A DNA stretch of 64,000 bases from Sneathiella chungangensis (lineage in GTDB: Bacteria > Pseudomonadota > Alphaproteobacteria > Sneathiellales > Sneathiellaceae): NCBI RefSeq assembly GCF_009882935.1, contig NZ_WTVA01000003.1:30400-94399 (forward strand). Reading direction: 5' to 3'. The notes under the pieces are model-generated. The model had not been told where the DNA came from and did no database searches. It saw nothing but the letters and a program-made list of their open reading frames with translations. Made by a program: the position numbers and the translations under genes. Each line of letters begins with the position of its first letter. The first letter of the stretch is position 1. Positions 10,089-19,891 of the stretch are shown here, piece by piece.

Positions 10089-11222
10089 CTACAGGATTTT
10101 TTCCAGCGCCGTCAGCAGTCTATCGCTATCCGCCTCGTTGTTAAAGAGGTGAGGCGTAATCCGCATGCTGGACCCGCGAACTGAAACATAAATATTCTCC
10201 TTCAGCAGGGTTTCAAGAATATTTTTGGGCAAGCCGCCCGCCCGCCGGAGCCCGAGAAAATGTCCGGCGCGCAAATGTTCGGGAAGGGAGGTTAGCCCGA
10301 GCCTCTCGCATCGCGCGGTAATATCGCGTGTTTTATGGGTCAATGTTTCCTGGATATTGGCGATGCCCCACTCAAGAAGCTGTTCCAGCGCGGCGACGGC
10401 GACCGGCATCAGGGCAAAATTCGCCCGCTCCCCCATATCGTAGCGGCGCGCGCCCGCCTGGTAGTCCGAGCGGTAATCGACAAGGCCCGCGAAATTCTCC
10501 GATCCGCCCCGGTTGAGCCAGTTATACTCCAGTGGTTCGCCTTCATGGAATTCCGGCGCCACATACATAAAGCCGAGACTATAGGGCCCGAGCAGCCATT
10601 TATAGCAAGCCGTCACCAGAAAGTCCGGTTTGACCCGTTCAAGATCAAGCGGCATTGCGCCGATTGACTGGGTGACATCAAGAACAAGCTTCGCCCCGTT
10701 CGCGCGCAATTTCTCGCCAATCGCCACAAGATCGAGGATTGCGCCATCCGTCCAGTGATTATGGGGCAGGGCGGCGATGGCGACGTTCGCATCAATGGCG
10801 GCAAGGACGGCGCTCGTCCAGTCGAAATCGGTCGGCGTCGGGACGGTGGTGATTTCGGCGCCCGTTTCCTGCGCGCGTTCCTGCCAGCAATAAACGTTGG
10901 AGGGGAACTGCTCGTCAAGCAGGAGGATCTTGTCGCCGGCCTTGAGCGGGAGGTTCCGGGCGGCAATGGCGGTCCCGTAGGAGGCACTTGGCGTTATCGC
11001 GATATTGTCCGCGTCCGTGCCGATCAGCCTCGCGAAAAGCGAACGGGCCTTTTCCGATTCGATGAAGAAATCCACCGGCGCAACCGTCCAGGGCAGGGAC
11101 TTGCGATCGATGCCCATATGCCCGGCGGCGCGCGCGGCCGTGGTCAGCGGGCCCATATAACCGCAGTTGAAATAGGCGATTGTCTCCGGAATATCGAAAA
11201 GGTGGCGTTGGCTGGGGATCAT
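10089..11222 (-). CDS. Class V aminotransferase-fold PLP enzyme, second copy
   Basis: A 377-aa fold-type I PLP enzyme, related in architecture to the gene at 7911-9083 but clearly diverged. The Asp in LVLDVTQSIGA and the Lys in CYKWLLGPYSLGF mark the cofactor site. The start at 11222 (N-terminus MIPSQRHLF) is chosen over a start at 11444, because GAGGG lies just upstream and family homology begins about there. The upstream extension reads like non-coding sequence. It is the first gene of a three-gene leftward set with the aldo/keto reductase. No desulfurase-type catalytic Cys loop is evident. Confidence 0.8.
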   Translation of the reverse strand: MIPSQRHLFDIPETIAYFNCGYMGPLTTAARAAGHMGIDRKSLPWTVAPVDFFIESEKARSLFARLIGTDADNIAITPSASYGTAIAARNLPLKAGDKILLLDEQFPSNVYCWQERAQETGAEITTVPTPTDFDWTSAVLAAIDANVAIAALPHNHWTDGAILDLVAIGEKLRANGAKLVLDVTQSIGAMPLDLERVKPDFLVTACYKWLLGPYSLGFMYVAPEFHEGEPLEYNWLNRGGSENFAGLVDYRSDYQAGARRYDMGERANFALMPVAVAALEQLLEWGIANIQETLTHKTRDITARCERLGLTSLPEHLRAGHFLGLRRAGGLPKNILETLLKENIYVSVRGSSMRITPHLFNNEADSDRLLTALEKIL

Positions 11223-11392
11223 GAACAGGCCCTCGGGATTTAGAATGCACCCCGCATTTTCCCAATCCCCACCCCCTTTGACCAGCCCTTTATTGTCACA
11301 GCGACAATTCCGCTGGATTGCGGCTTTTCTCCCGGCCATGACGATAAGGGTATGTCTTGCGTTACTATCATGAATTGAGGATAGTTGTATGC

Positions 11393-12028
11393 ATGGAAGA
11401 TGAGGAATACAGCAAGGCAGTTTTTTATACGCGGCTTTTTGCATTTATAGCGTTGATGATCCTTTTCGGATTTATTTGCCGTCAGCTTTTAAAAGATATC
11501 TATCTTTGGGTAATAGCTTTAAAGGAAGGACCCGCGACTTTTATTGTGGGAGTTATAGGTTTTGGGGGGCTAATAGGAACAACATTCTATAACGGTTTTG
11601 TTCAACGCAAACTCCAAGAAAATGAAAAAATTATTCAAGCAAGAAACAACGCAGTCATATTGGATTCCGAATCAATTTAAAGGTTAGCAGGAACAAAATC
11701 ATTTTTAGAGGATATTAAAAAAATCGAGCTAAACAAGTTAGCTACTAATGGACCTGGTTCCATTCGACTTCACAGTGATATCTTTGTGAAATTTTCTTGC
11801 GTAACCGATCCGAAATATTTGGCAGGTCTCTCTCTAGATACTGTGAGACAGACTTATTTAGTAACTAAATCAATTTCCACTCTGGAGACAGTTTCTGGGG
11901 TACTCGTTGGTGAAAACTGCACGGATCGCAATGAAGTTCGGAAGCTTTTTATTGAACAGGCTGAACGCGTCATTTCTCGATTTGAAGAACTTTTGAGTAT
12001 GTTACATAAAGATTTTGATTTGTATTAA
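11393..12028 (+). pseudogene. AT-rich two-TM membrane protein gene interrupted by one in-frame stop
   Basis: Two open segments, 11393-11680 and 11681-12028, are in the same frame and separated only by a single TAA at 11678-11680. Read through it, they give one protein of about 210 residues. The first part has two membrane segments (about residues 8-32 and 45-68) followed by a charged, coiled-coil-like stretch. The second part is soluble and helical. GAGGAT lies 10 bases before the ATG at 11393. An in-frame ATG at 11357 is less likely. GC content is far below the neighbours, suggesting acquisition by transfer. Family not recognised. It could be a decayed gene, a sequencing error, or two separate products. 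Confidence 0.6.
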
Positions 12029-12143
12029 AACCATCGATTCTGTCTCTTCTGGAAAACTGGCGGTCGGTTTGGGAATATTTTCGCGACCTACAGACCTGCC
12101 CGCCGCGATAATCCGGCAAATTGTCGCAGTGCAAAAATTCCCG

Positions 12144-12172
12144 TTGACATCGTCCTCGATTTTTTGTCTATG
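12144..12172 (+). promoter_or_regulatory. Sigma-70 promoter for serC-serA
   Basis: A perfect TTGACA (12144-12149) is followed after 17 bases by TCTATG (12167-12172). Transcription would begin just ahead of the structured leader of serC. Confidence 0.6.
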
Positions 12173-12173
12173 A

Positions 12174-12228
12174 ACGGCGGGCCACATCCCCCCACCGGGA
12201 TGCTCTAGACTGGAAGGTTTAGTTTATT
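12174..12228 (+). ncRNA. serC leader RNA candidate
   Basis: Between the promoter and the serC ATG are two hairpins. CATCCC (12185-12190) pairs with GGGATG (12197-12202) over a 6-base loop. CTAGAC (12205-12210) pairs with GTTTAG (12217-12222), and its loop and edge hold the GGAAGG ribosome-binding site (12212-12217). A conserved alphaproteobacterial element upstream of serC-serA (the Rfam 'serC' leader) is known whose last stem covers the ribosome-binding site. Position and architecture match. A covariance-model search was not possible here. Confidence 0.65.
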
Positions 12229-13398
12229 ATGACAGTACAAATGCGTCCGGAGAGACGCCCTAACTCTCCCTTGTTTTCATCCGGCCCTTGCGCGAAGCGC
12301 CCCGGATGGTCCCTTAAAAATCTTGAAAATGCGTTTCTCGGCCGGTCCCATCGTGCCGGCGAGGGCAAGGCCAGATTGAAGGCCGTGATCGATCAGCATC
12401 GTGCTCTGCTTGGCATTCCCGATGGCTACAAGATCGGCATCGTGCCCGGCTCCGACACCGGCGCCGTGGAAATGGCGCTCTGGTCGATGCTGGGCGCGCG
12501 TCCCGTCACCATGCTCGCCTGGGAAAGCTTCGGCTCCGGCTGGGCGACTGACGTGGTCAAGCAACTCAAGCTGAAAGATGCCGAGGTGATCACCGCCGGA
12601 TATGGCGAGATCCCGAACCTCGCCGCCACCGACTGGAGCCGCGACGTCGTCTTCACCTGGAACGGCACTACCTCCGGCGTCCGCGTTCCCAATGGCGACT
12701 GGATTTCCGAGACCCGCGAAGGCCTCGCGATCTGCGATGCGACCTCCGCCGTGTTCGCCATGGAACTCCCATGGGAGAAACTCGATGTGGTCACCTGGTC
12801 CTGGCAGAAAGTGCTGGGCGGGGAGGCGGCCCACGGTATGCTGGTTTTAAGCCCGCGCGCGGTCGAACGGCTGGAAAATTACACACCGGCCTGGCCGCTC
12901 CCGAAAGTTTTCCGCATGACCAAGGGCGGCAAGCTGATTGACGGCATCTTCAAGGGGGAGACCATCAACACCCCCTCCATGCTCGCGGTTGAGGATGCGC
13001 TGGACGCGCTCCAATGGGTCGAGAGCATCGGCGGCGTCAAAGCGACGATCGCCCGCACGGATGCCAATGCGAAGGTGATTTCCGACTGGGTCGCGAAAAC
13101 CGGCTGGGTCGATTATCTAGCAAGCGATCCGGCGATCCGTTCCACCACCTCGGTCTGTCTCAAGATCACCGACGACTGGTTTACCGCACTTTCCGAAGAG
13201 GATCAGCCGAAAGCGGCGAAACAGCTTGTTGCGATCCTTGAGAAAGAGGGCGCGGCGCTCGATATCGGGCATTACCGGGACGCACCGGCAGGTCTTCGGA
13301 TCTGGGCGGGCGCAACGGTGGAAACCGCCGATCTTGAAGCCCTGATGCCCTGGCTCGACTGGGGTTACGCGACGCTTAAAAACACATTCCAGAAATAA
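12229..13398 (+). CDS. serC: Phosphoserine aminotransferase
   Basis: Converts 3-phosphohydroxypyruvate and glutamate to phosphoserine, the second step of serine synthesis. It may also serve pyridoxal phosphate synthesis. The 389-aa sequence has the alphaproteobacterial-type SerC N-terminus with [12 protein letters not shown]. The PLP lysine is K194 in [11 protein letters not shown]. The ribosome-binding site GGAAGG lies in the hairpin of the leader RNA, so translation is probably controlled there. serA follows after 22 bases, giving the usual serC-serA operon. Confidence 0.94.
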   Translation: MTVQMRPERRPNSPLFSSGPCAKRPGWSLKNLENAFLGRSHRAGEGKARLKAVIDQHRALLGIPDGYKIGIVPGSDTGAVEMALWSMLGARPVTMLAWESFGSGWATDVVKQLKLKDAEVITAGYGEIPNLAATDWSRDVVFTWNGTTSGVRVPNGDWISETREGLAICDATSAVFAMELPWEKLDVVTWSWQKVLGGEAAHGMLVLSPRAVERLENYTPAWPLPKVFRMTKGGKLIDGIFKGETINTPSMLAVEDALDALQWVESIGGVKATIARTDANAKVISDWVAKTGWVDYLASDPAIRSTTSVCLKITDDWFTALSEEDQPKAAKQLVAILEKEGAALDIGHYRDAPAGLRIWAGATVETADLEALMPWLDWGYATLKNTFQK

Positions 13399-13420
13399 TC
13401 CTGAACAAAGGATCGATACA

Positions 13421-14998
13421 ATGGTCAAAGTCCTTATCTCTGACAAGATGAGCCCTCGCGCCGTGGAAATTTTCCGCGAACGGGGCGTAGAAGTAGACGA
13501 AAAACCCGGCATGACGCCGGAAGAGCTGAAAGCCTGCATCGGCGACTATGATGGTCTCGCCATCCGGTCCGCCACCAAGGCGACCGCCGAGATAATCAAA
13601 GCGGCCAAAAACCTCAAAGTCATCGGCCGTGCCGGGATTGGCGTGGATAACGTCGATATTCCCTCGGCGACGGCCGCGGGTATCTGCGTGATGAACACGC
13701 CGTTCGGCAATGCCATCACCACCGCCGAGCATGCCATCGCCATGATGTTCGCACTCTCGCGGCATATCCCGGCGGCCAATGCCTCCACCCAGGCCGGCAA
13801 ATGGGAGAAGTCCAAATTCATGGGCGTTGAGCTCTATGGCAAGACGCTTGGCGTGATCGGCTGCGGCAATATCGGCTCTATCGTCGCGGATCGCGCCGTC
13901 GGGCTCAAGATGAAGGTCGTTGCCTATGATCCCTTCCTTTCGCCGGAACGGGCGACGGAAATCGGTGTCGAGAAGCTGGAGCTTTACGAGCTCTTCGCCC
14001 GCGCCGACTATGTTTCGCTGCATACGCCGATCACCGACAGCACCCGCAATATCATCAATGCGAAGAATATCGCCAAGATGAAAGAGGGTGTGCGCATCAT
14101 CAACTGCGCGCGCGGCGGTCTTGTTGTCGAGGCGGACCTGAAAGCGGCGCTGGAATCGGGCCATGTCGCGGGGGCGGCGCTCGACGTTTATGCGGTTGAA
14201 CCGGCCAAGGAGAATATCCTGTTCGGTATGGATAATGTGGTGACGACGCCGCATCTTGGCGCCTCAACCGACGAGGCCCAGGTCAATGTCGCGATCCAGG
14301 TCGCCGAGCAGATGTCCGACTATCTCCTGCTCGGGTCCGTCACCAACGCCCTCAACATGCCGTCGGTCTCGGCGGAGGAGGCGCCAAAGCTGAAACCCTA
14401 TATGCAGCTTGCGGCTCAACTCGGCGGCTTTGCCGGACAGGTGACCGAGAGCGGTATCAAGAGCGTGCGTATTGAATATGAAGGCGCGGCGGCGGGCCTG
14501 AACACCAAGCCGCTCACCTCGATTATCATCCAGGGCCTGCTTGCGCCCCTGATGGACAGCATCAACATGGTCAATGCACCGGTGGTTGCCAAGGAACGCG
14601 GTATTGACGTCACCGAGAGCTATAACGACCGCGAGGAGGACTACCAAACCCTCATCCGCCTCTCGATCACGACGGAGCACCAGACCCGCGCCATCGCCGG
14701 CACGCTCTTCGGTGATAACCGGCCGCGCATCGTCAATATCAAGGGCATCAACATGGAGGCCGAACTTGGCGAACATATGCTCTATGTCACCAACCAGGAC
14801 AAGCCGGGCTTTATCGGTGCGCTGGGCTCGGTGCTGGGCGACGCGGGCGTCAATATCGCGACCTTCCATCTCGGCCGCCACAAGCTGGAAGGTGAGGCCA
14901 TCGCCCTGATCGAGATAGATTCGGAACTGTCGCCGGCGACAGTCGAGGCCGTGCGGCAGCTGCCCCATGTGGCGCAGGTCAAGCCCCTCAAATTCTAG
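13421..14998 (+). CDS. serA: D-3-phosphoglycerate dehydrogenase
   Basis: Oxidises 3-phosphoglycerate with NAD+ in the first committed step of serine synthesis. The 525-aa long form is present: substrate domain, Rossmann nucleotide-binding domain with GVIGCGNIGS (about residues 145-155), the NCARGG motif near 230, the catalytic His in TPHLGAST, an ASB intervening domain and a C-terminal ACT domain (about 450-525) expected to bind serine for feedback inhibition. It is cotranscribed with serC. A palindrome and then a terminator follow. Confidence 0.96.
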   Translation: MVKVLISDKMSPRAVEIFRERGVEVDEKPGMTPEELKACIGDYDGLAIRSATKATAEIIKAAKNLKVIGRAGIGVDNVDIPSATAAGICVMNTPFGNAITTAEHAIAMMFALSRHIPAANASTQAGKWEKSKFMGVELYGKTLGVIGCGNIGSIVADRAVGLKMKVVAYDPFLSPERATEIGVEKLELYELFARADYVSLHTPITDSTRNIINAKNIAKMKEGVRIINCARGGLVVEADLKAALESGHVAGAALDVYAVEPAKENILFGMDNVVTTPHLGASTDEAQVNVAIQVAEQMSDYLLLGSVTNALNMPSVSAEEAPKLKPYMQLAAQLGGFAGQVTESGIKSVRIEYEGAAAGLNTKPLTSIIIQGLLAPLMDSINMVNAPVVAKERGIDVTESYNDREEDYQTLIRLSITTEHQTRAIAGTLFGDNRPRIVNIKGINMEAELGEHMLYVTNQDKPGFIGALGSVLGDAGVNIATFHLGRHKLEGEAIALIEIDSELSPATVEAVRQLPHVAQVKPLKF

Positions 14999-15017
14999 GG
15001 TTCTAACACGGAAATCC

Positions 15018-15031
15018 GCGCCAATTGGCGC
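15018..15031. repeat. 14-bp perfect palindrome after serA
   Basis: GCGCCAATTGGCGC reads the same on both strands. It lies 20 bases after the serA stop and just before the terminator hairpin at 15040. It may add a stem to the 3' end of the serA message. No protein-binding role can be assigned. Confidence 0.4.
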
Positions 15032-15039
15032 CCTTGGAA

Positions 15040-15067
15040 AAGCGGCCGTGAAAATCGGCCGCTTTTT
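15040..15067 (+). terminator. Rho-independent terminator of serC-serA
   Basis: AAGCGGCCG and CGGCCGCTT form a perfect 9-bp stem with loop TGAAAAT, followed by TTTC. It separates serA from hisZ. Confidence 0.8.
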
Positions 15068-15117
15068 CGTTGTTCTGGTTGGCGGCGGCAAGGAAATATG
15101 CTTTATAGGCCCCCGTT

Positions 15118-16257
15118 ATGAATGACTATTCTGAAAAAGGCCTATTGCCCGCCGGCCTGGCGGATATGCTTCCGCCTGCTGCGGCGCGCGAAGCAAGGAT
15201 TAGCCGTACCCTGATGGAAGTGTTTGCGGGCAATGGCTATCAGCAGGTCAAGCCGCCGCTCATCGAATTTGAGGAGCATCTGCTGGAAGGCTCCGGCGCG
15301 GCGCTCGCCTCCAAGATGTTCCGCGTCATGGACCCGGTCTCGCACCGGATGATGGGTATCCGGACCGATATCACGTTGCAGATCGCCCGCGTTGCGACCA
15401 CCCGCATGAAACAGGATCCGCGCCCCTTGCGGCTGTCCTATTCGGGTCAGGTTCTGCGCGTCCATGGCTCCCAGCTCCGCCCCGAACGGCAGTTTGCCCA
15501 GACCGGCGTCGAGTTGATCGGGCCGGAGGAAACCACGGCGGATGCGGAGTTGATCCTGCTTGCGCGCGAGGCGCTGAACGCGCTTGAGGTTCGGAATTAT
15601 TCCATCGACCTGACCCTGCCGACCCTTGTGCCGACCATTTGCGACGGGCTCGGCATCGATCCCGGCGTCGCCGCCTCGGCGCGCGAGGCGCTGGATCACA
15701 AGGACGCGGCGGCACTCGAAAATTATGACACCCCGCTTGCCGATATCCTTATCGCGCTTCTGAAAACCTCCGGTCCGGCGAAGGGCGCGATTGCCGCCCT
15801 TGAAAAGATCGCGCTTCCCGACGCGGCGGCGGCGCAGGTGGCGGCCCTCAAGCAGGTTGTCGCGCAGCTGGAAAAATCCGCACCCGATTTGATGCTGACC
15901 ATCGATCCGGGTGAATTCCGGGGCTTCGAATACCAGACCGGCCTCAGCTTCACCGTGTTCGCACGGGGCGTCCGCGGGGAACTTGGCCGGGGCGGGCGTT
16001 ATCGGCTGATGGACGGTGAACCGGCCTCCGGATTTACGCTCTTTCTCGACAGCCTGATGCGCGCCGTGCCCCGTCGGCCCGCCGATGACCGGCTGTATCT
16101 TCCCTTCGGTACCGAGCTCGAGACTGGCTTTGCGCTCCGTCAGGAAGGCTGGAAGACGGTGGTGGGCCTGTCGGCGGAGGCGGATATCGCGGCGGAAGCG
16201 CGGCGGTTGCAGTGCGGGCAATATCTCGGGCCGGACGGCATCAAGAAACTCTCCTGA
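15118..16257 (+). CDS. hisZ: ATP phosphoribosyltransferase regulatory subunit HisZ
   Basis: HisZ resembles the catalytic core of histidyl-tRNA synthetase and is the regulatory partner of short-form HisG in the first step of histidine synthesis. The class II synthetase-like fold is visible: motif 2-like region FRVMDPVSHRMMGIRTDIT (about residues 64-82), RLSYSGQVLR, and GRGGRYRLM near 290. It is 379 aa with no C-terminal anticodon-binding domain, which separates it from HisRS. hisG is not in the window. purA follows after 27 bases and is probably cotranscribed. Confidence 0.9.
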   Translation: MNDYSEKGLLPAGLADMLPPAAAREARISRTLMEVFAGNGYQQVKPPLIEFEEHLLEGSGAALASKMFRVMDPVSHRMMGIRTDITLQIARVATTRMKQDPRPLRLSYSGQVLRVHGSQLRPERQFAQTGVELIGPEETTADAELILLAREALNALEVRNYSIDLTLPTLVPTICDGLGIDPGVAASAREALDHKDAAALENYDTPLADILIALLKTSGPAKGAIAALEKIALPDAAAAQVAALKQVVAQLEKSAPDLMLTIDPGEFRGFEYQTGLSFTVFARGVRGELGRGGRYRLMDGEPASGFTLFLDSLMRAVPRRPADDRLYLPFGTELETGFALRQEGWKTVVGLSAEADIAAEARRLQCGQYLGPDGIKKLS

Positions 16258-16284
16258 ACTAAACAGACTTGAGGACAGAGGATT

Positions 16285-17577
16285 ATGGCGAACGTAGCAG
16301 TGGTGGGTTCCCAATGGGGTGACGAGGGCAAGGGCAAGATCGTCGACTGGCTGTCCGAGCGTGCAGACGTCGTCGTGCGCTTTCAGGGCGGACATAACGC
16401 CGGCCATACCCTTGTCGTCGACGGAAAGGTCTATAAACTCAGCCTGCTGCCGTCGGGTATCGTGCGCGGCGGCAAGATTTCGGTCATCGGCAATGGCGTC
16501 GTCGTCGATCCCTGGGCGCTCGTGAAGGAGATCGAGACCGTGCGCGCGCAGGGCGTCACCGTCGATCACACAACCCTCAAGATCGCCGAGAATGCAACCC
16601 TGATCCTGCCGCTTCATGGCGAGCTCGATGCGTTGCGCGAAGATGCCAGCTCCGCCGTCAAGATTGGCACGACGCGCCGTGGCATCGGTCCGGCCTATGA
16701 GGACAAGGCGGCGCGCCGCGCGATCCGCGTCTGCGACCTGACGGATACGGAGCTGTTGAAACGCAAAATCTCGACCCTGCTTGATCACCATAATGCGCTC
16801 CGCAAAGGGCTCAGCGCGCCGCTCGTGGACGGCGACAAGTTACTCGCGCAACTCCTTGAAATTGCACCGAAAGTGCTTGAGTTTTCCGATATCGTCTGGC
16901 GCCGCCTAGACGAGGCGAAAAAGGCCCGCAAGCGCGTCCTTTTCGAAGGCGCGCAAGGGGCGATGCTGGATAACGATCACGGGACCTATCCCTTCGTCAC
17001 TTCTTCCAACACCGTTGCCGGGCAGGCGGCGGTTGGCAGTGGCGTCGGTCCGGGTTCTATTAATTTTGTTCTTGGCATCACCAAGGCCTATACGACGCGG
17101 GTCGGTGAGGGGCCGTTCCCGACGGAGCTGTTTGACGAGGTCGGCGAAGGGCTCGGCGCGCGCGGCCGCGAGTTTGGCGTCGTTACCGGGCGCAAGCGCC
17201 GCTGCGGCTGGTTCGATGCGGTGATGGTCCGCCAGACGGTGAAGACCGGCGGGATTACGGGCATTGCGCTGACCAAGCTCGATGTGCTGGACGGCATGGA
17301 TGAGCTGAAAATCTGCGTCGGCTATGAACTGAACGGCAAGAAGATTGATTATTTCCCGTCGAACATGGCGGATCAGGCGGCGGTTAAGCCGATCTATGAA
17401 ACCATGGCCGGTTGGAGCGAGAGCACCTTCGGCGCGCGCAGCTGGGCGGACCTTCCTGCAGAGGCTGTTAAATATATCCGTCATGTCGAGGAACTGATCG
17501 AGGCGCCGGTGGCGCTCCTCTCCACAAGTCCGGAGCGCGAGGATACCATCCTCGTGCGCGACCCGTTCGAGGACTAG
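16285..17577 (+). CDS. purA: Adenylosuccinate synthetase
   Basis: Uses GTP to join IMP and aspartate in the first step from IMP to AMP. The signature [11 protein letters not shown] occupies residues 8-18, with the catalytic Asp at 13, and the catalytic His lies in GHNAGHT near 41. The IMP-binding Arg region and the C-terminal GTP-binding region are intact. Length 430 aa is typical. AGAGG precedes the ATG. The gene follows hisZ, linking purine and histidine supply. Confidence 0.97.
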   Translation: MANVAVVGSQWGDEGKGKIVDWLSERADVVVRFQGGHNAGHTLVVDGKVYKLSLLPSGIVRGGKISVIGNGVVVDPWALVKEIETVRAQGVTVDHTTLKIAENATLILPLHGELDALREDASSAVKIGTTRRGIGPAYEDKAARRAIRVCDLTDTELLKRKISTLLDHHNALRKGLSAPLVDGDKLLAQLLEIAPKVLEFSDIVWRRLDEAKKARKRVLFEGAQGAMLDNDHGTYPFVTSSNTVAGQAAVGSGVGPGSINFVLGITKAYTTRVGEGPFPTELFDEVGEGLGARGREFGVVTGRKRRCGWFDAVMVRQTVKTGGITGIALTKLDVLDGMDELKICVGYELNGKKIDYFPSNMADQAAVKPIYETMAGWSESTFGARSWADLPAEAVKYIRHVEELIEAPVALLSTSPEREDTILVRDPFED

Positions 17578-17838
17578 AACTGCACCTCTGACGCCGGGCG
17601 GCGTGCTTTGCGGCCCGGCATGGCCCTGCCGGTCTCCTCTCATACCAAAAACGTCCGGAAATAGGGCCGGTCCCGCCGCCGCCGGGCTGGTTCTCGCGAC
17701 GACCGTGATATGGCTGCTTGCAGCGCGGAAACCTGCGGTGCCGACATGCCGAAAATGGTCATAATTTAACCCCATCTTAACGCTGATTTGCGACATTCAG
17801 TCATTGAATTAGACGGGAAAGACTGAAGTCGGGCACAT
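17578..17838. other. Non-coding gap between purA and the pseudokinase gene
   Basis: No credible gene was found in these 261 bases. A 7-bp stem (GCCGGGC at 17593-17599 with GCCCGGC at 17613-17619) lies just after purA but has no T run, so it is at best a weak terminator. The right half becomes AT-rich and probably carries the promoter of the next operon, though no convincing hexamer pair stood out. Confidence 0.4.
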
Positions 17839-19887
17839 ATGTCACTTGCCGAGAAAATGGATATGCCGCCGGAATCGGTGCCGGCAGGCAGTGGAGGAAT
17901 GCTGGAAGGCAGGTTCCGTATTGACCTTTCCCGGCCGGTCGACTTCCTTCAGGGCGGCGTCAATATGGCCGTTCAGGCGGCGGATATGCAGGATCCATCG
18001 CAGGAACGTTTCGCTGTCGTTTCAACCCCTTATAGCTCTTACCGTCGGCAAATCGCGCAACTGATGATGGAAAGCCGCATCCCGGGGATGATTGATCTCC
18101 TGGCGCGCGGAACGGTTCGGTTTTCCGAGACCGACGTCCGCTATGTATCGGTTTTCGATCTGCCGAGGGGAGGCCGGCTTTTCACCGACTCCGAGGGTGC
18201 GATCGCCGAGAATCTGGTGCTCGACTACGTGCTGCCGCCTGTCAGTGCCGCCCTGTTGACCCTGCATCGCGCCGGATTGACCCATCGTGCCATCCGCGCG
18301 GATAATCTTTTTTTCGCCGATGCGGAACGCAGTCAGGTGATCGTCGGCGAGGCAATCACGACGGCGCCGGGATCGCTCCAGCCCGACGTCTACGAGCCGC
18401 AGGAAAGCGCGTCGGCGCATCCCTATGGCCGCGGCGACGGCACGCCGGCGGACGATATCTATGCCGTCGGCATCCTGATGCTGCATCTTCTGACCGGCCG
18501 GCTGCCGGGCGCGGATATGAGCGCGGACGAGATTTATCGCGGCAAACTCGGGCAGGGAACATTCGCGCTTCTCGCCGAGGATTTGGACCTGTCCTCGCGC
18601 ATCAGCGATGTTCTGGCAGGCCTGCTTCATGATGACCCAAAACGGCGCTGGAATGTTGAAACGCTCATCAACTGGCGGGATGCCATCAAGGAATCGCCGA
18701 GGCGCGGGCGCGGGGACCGGCGTGCCTTTTCCAAAATCCTGTTTGACGGGGAGGAGTATAACTCGCCGCGCCTGCTTGCCCATGAGATGACGAAACGGCC
18801 GAAGTCGGCGGTGGAACTTCTGCAAAGCGGCCGGCTGGAGAAATGGGTGCGGAACTCGCTCCGCGACGAGGACGCCTCGAAGGAGATATCTCATATCCAG
18901 AGCAGCTCGGCGGGCGCGCCGCGCGGACAGAAACGCAACGGGACGACGGCGGTGACGCAGGCGACGCGCCTTCTCGACCCTGACGGTCCTTTGTGGTACC
19001 GCAATGTTTCTTTCACCCGGGGCGCCATCGGCAACCTGATGCTGCAGGCCTATCAGCTCGACGATACGGAAATGAAGAAGTCGATCGCCGAGCTGTTCGA
19101 GAGCGGGCTGCTGCTGACCATGGCCGTCTCGGAGATACGCGAAAACAAGGAAAAACGCGCGGAATGGATGTCCGAAAGCGCCATTTCCAACTGTTTTGAC
19201 TATATGAAACGGAGCCGCGACCTCGGCTACGGGCTGGAACGGTGCCTTTATGAGTTGAACCCGGTCACGCCCTGCCTAAGCCCTCTGGTGCTTGGCTCCC
19301 ATGTGAAGAACGTCCCCGATTTCCTTACGATCGCCGAGAAGAAGCTTGTTTCCGCCAACGGGCAGGGCAATCCCTTCGACCGTCACGCGGCTGCCTTCAT
19401 CGCCAGCAAGTCGAAGGGGCTCGACAAATATCTGAAAACATTATCCTATCATGCGCCGGGCAGCGTGCCGCATACACTTGTGCAGCTCAAACTCTTTGCC
19501 AAACTCCAGGCTGTCGCTCATCCGGCCCCGCTTCCGGGTTTCGCCGCCTGGGCCGAGGAAATGCTGAAGCCGGTATTCGCCAAGATCCGCTCCCGCCTGC
19601 GCCGGGAAGTGATCAGCCAGCGCTTCAAGGAAGCGAAGAAAAGCGGCAATCTTGAAACGATCCTCACGGCGACGGATATCGAACGGCAGATCGCCGCGGA
19701 TTCGCGCGAATATGAGAATGCGCTCGCGACCGCCACGCAAGCGGACCAGATGGCCGCCTTTCTCGCCAACGGAACCGAACATCGCCGCGCCGCCGCCAAT
19801 CACTACGGGGCCTGGATCACCTCGGTTCTTTCGGTGACGTCGCTGATTACCAGCATGGTGCTGTCCGCGCTTTACTTCATGGGATAG
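17839..19887 (+). CDS. Tail-anchored pseudokinase (protein-kinase-like)
   Basis: A 682-aa protein whose residues about 20-285 keep the protein-kinase layout but lack the catalytic residues. The catalytic loop reads THRAIRADNLFF (148-159), with Ala in place of the HRD aspartate. The DFG position reads VGEA, no glycine-rich loop is visible, and no VAIK lysine is evident. The subdomain IX motif DDIYAVG (205-211) and the subdomain XI arginine (DPKRRW, 266-271) are kept. The middle part is helical and unrecognised. The last 25 residues form one hydrophobic segment, so the protein is probably C-tail-anchored with the kinase fold in the cytoplasm. A membrane-protein gene follows after 4 bases. Scaffold or sensor roles are inferences. 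Confidence 0.75.
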   Translation: MSLAEKMDMPPESVPAGSGGMLEGRFRIDLSRPVDFLQGGVNMAVQAADMQDPSQERFAVVSTPYSSYRRQIAQLMMESRIPGMIDLLARGTVRFSETDVRYVSVFDLPRGGRLFTDSEGAIAENLVLDYVLPPVSAALLTLHRAGLTHRAIRADNLFFADAERSQVIVGEAITTAPGSLQPDVYEPQESASAHPYGRGDGTPADDIYAVGILMLHLLTGRLPGADMSADEIYRGKLGQGTFALLAEDLDLSSRISDVLAGLLHDDPKRRWNVETLINWRDAIKESPRRGRGDRRAFSKILFDGEEYNSPRLLAHEMTKRPKSAVELLQSGRLEKWVRNSLRDEDASKEISHIQSSSAGAPRGQKRNGTTAVTQATRLLDPDGPLWYRNVSFTRGAIGNLMLQAYQLDDTEMKKSIAELFESGLLLTMAVSEIRENKEKRAEWMSESAISNCFDYMKRSRDLGYGLERCLYELNPVTPCLSPLVLGSHVKNVPDFLTIAEKKLVSANGQGNPFDRHAAAFIASKSKGLDKYLKTLSYHAPGSVPHTLVQLKLFAKLQAVAHPAPLPGFAAWAEEMLKPVFAKIRSRLRREVISQRFKEAKKSGNLETILTATDIERQIAADSREYENALATATQADQMAAFLANGTEHRRAAANHYGAWITSVLSVTSLITSMVLSALYFMG

Positions 19888-19891
19888 GAAT

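Noticed and set aside
15142..16791. A 549-aa open frame antisense to hisZ and purA
   Set aside because: Shadow of known genes, same composition artefact.
17593..17619. Hairpin just after purA
   Set aside because: A 7-bp stem with no T run. Kept only as a weak possibility, not called a terminator.
16906..17796. A minus-strand frame extending from purA into the 17578-17838 gap
   Set aside because: Its only non-overlapping part is the N-terminus. There is no ribosome-binding site and no recognisable protein.
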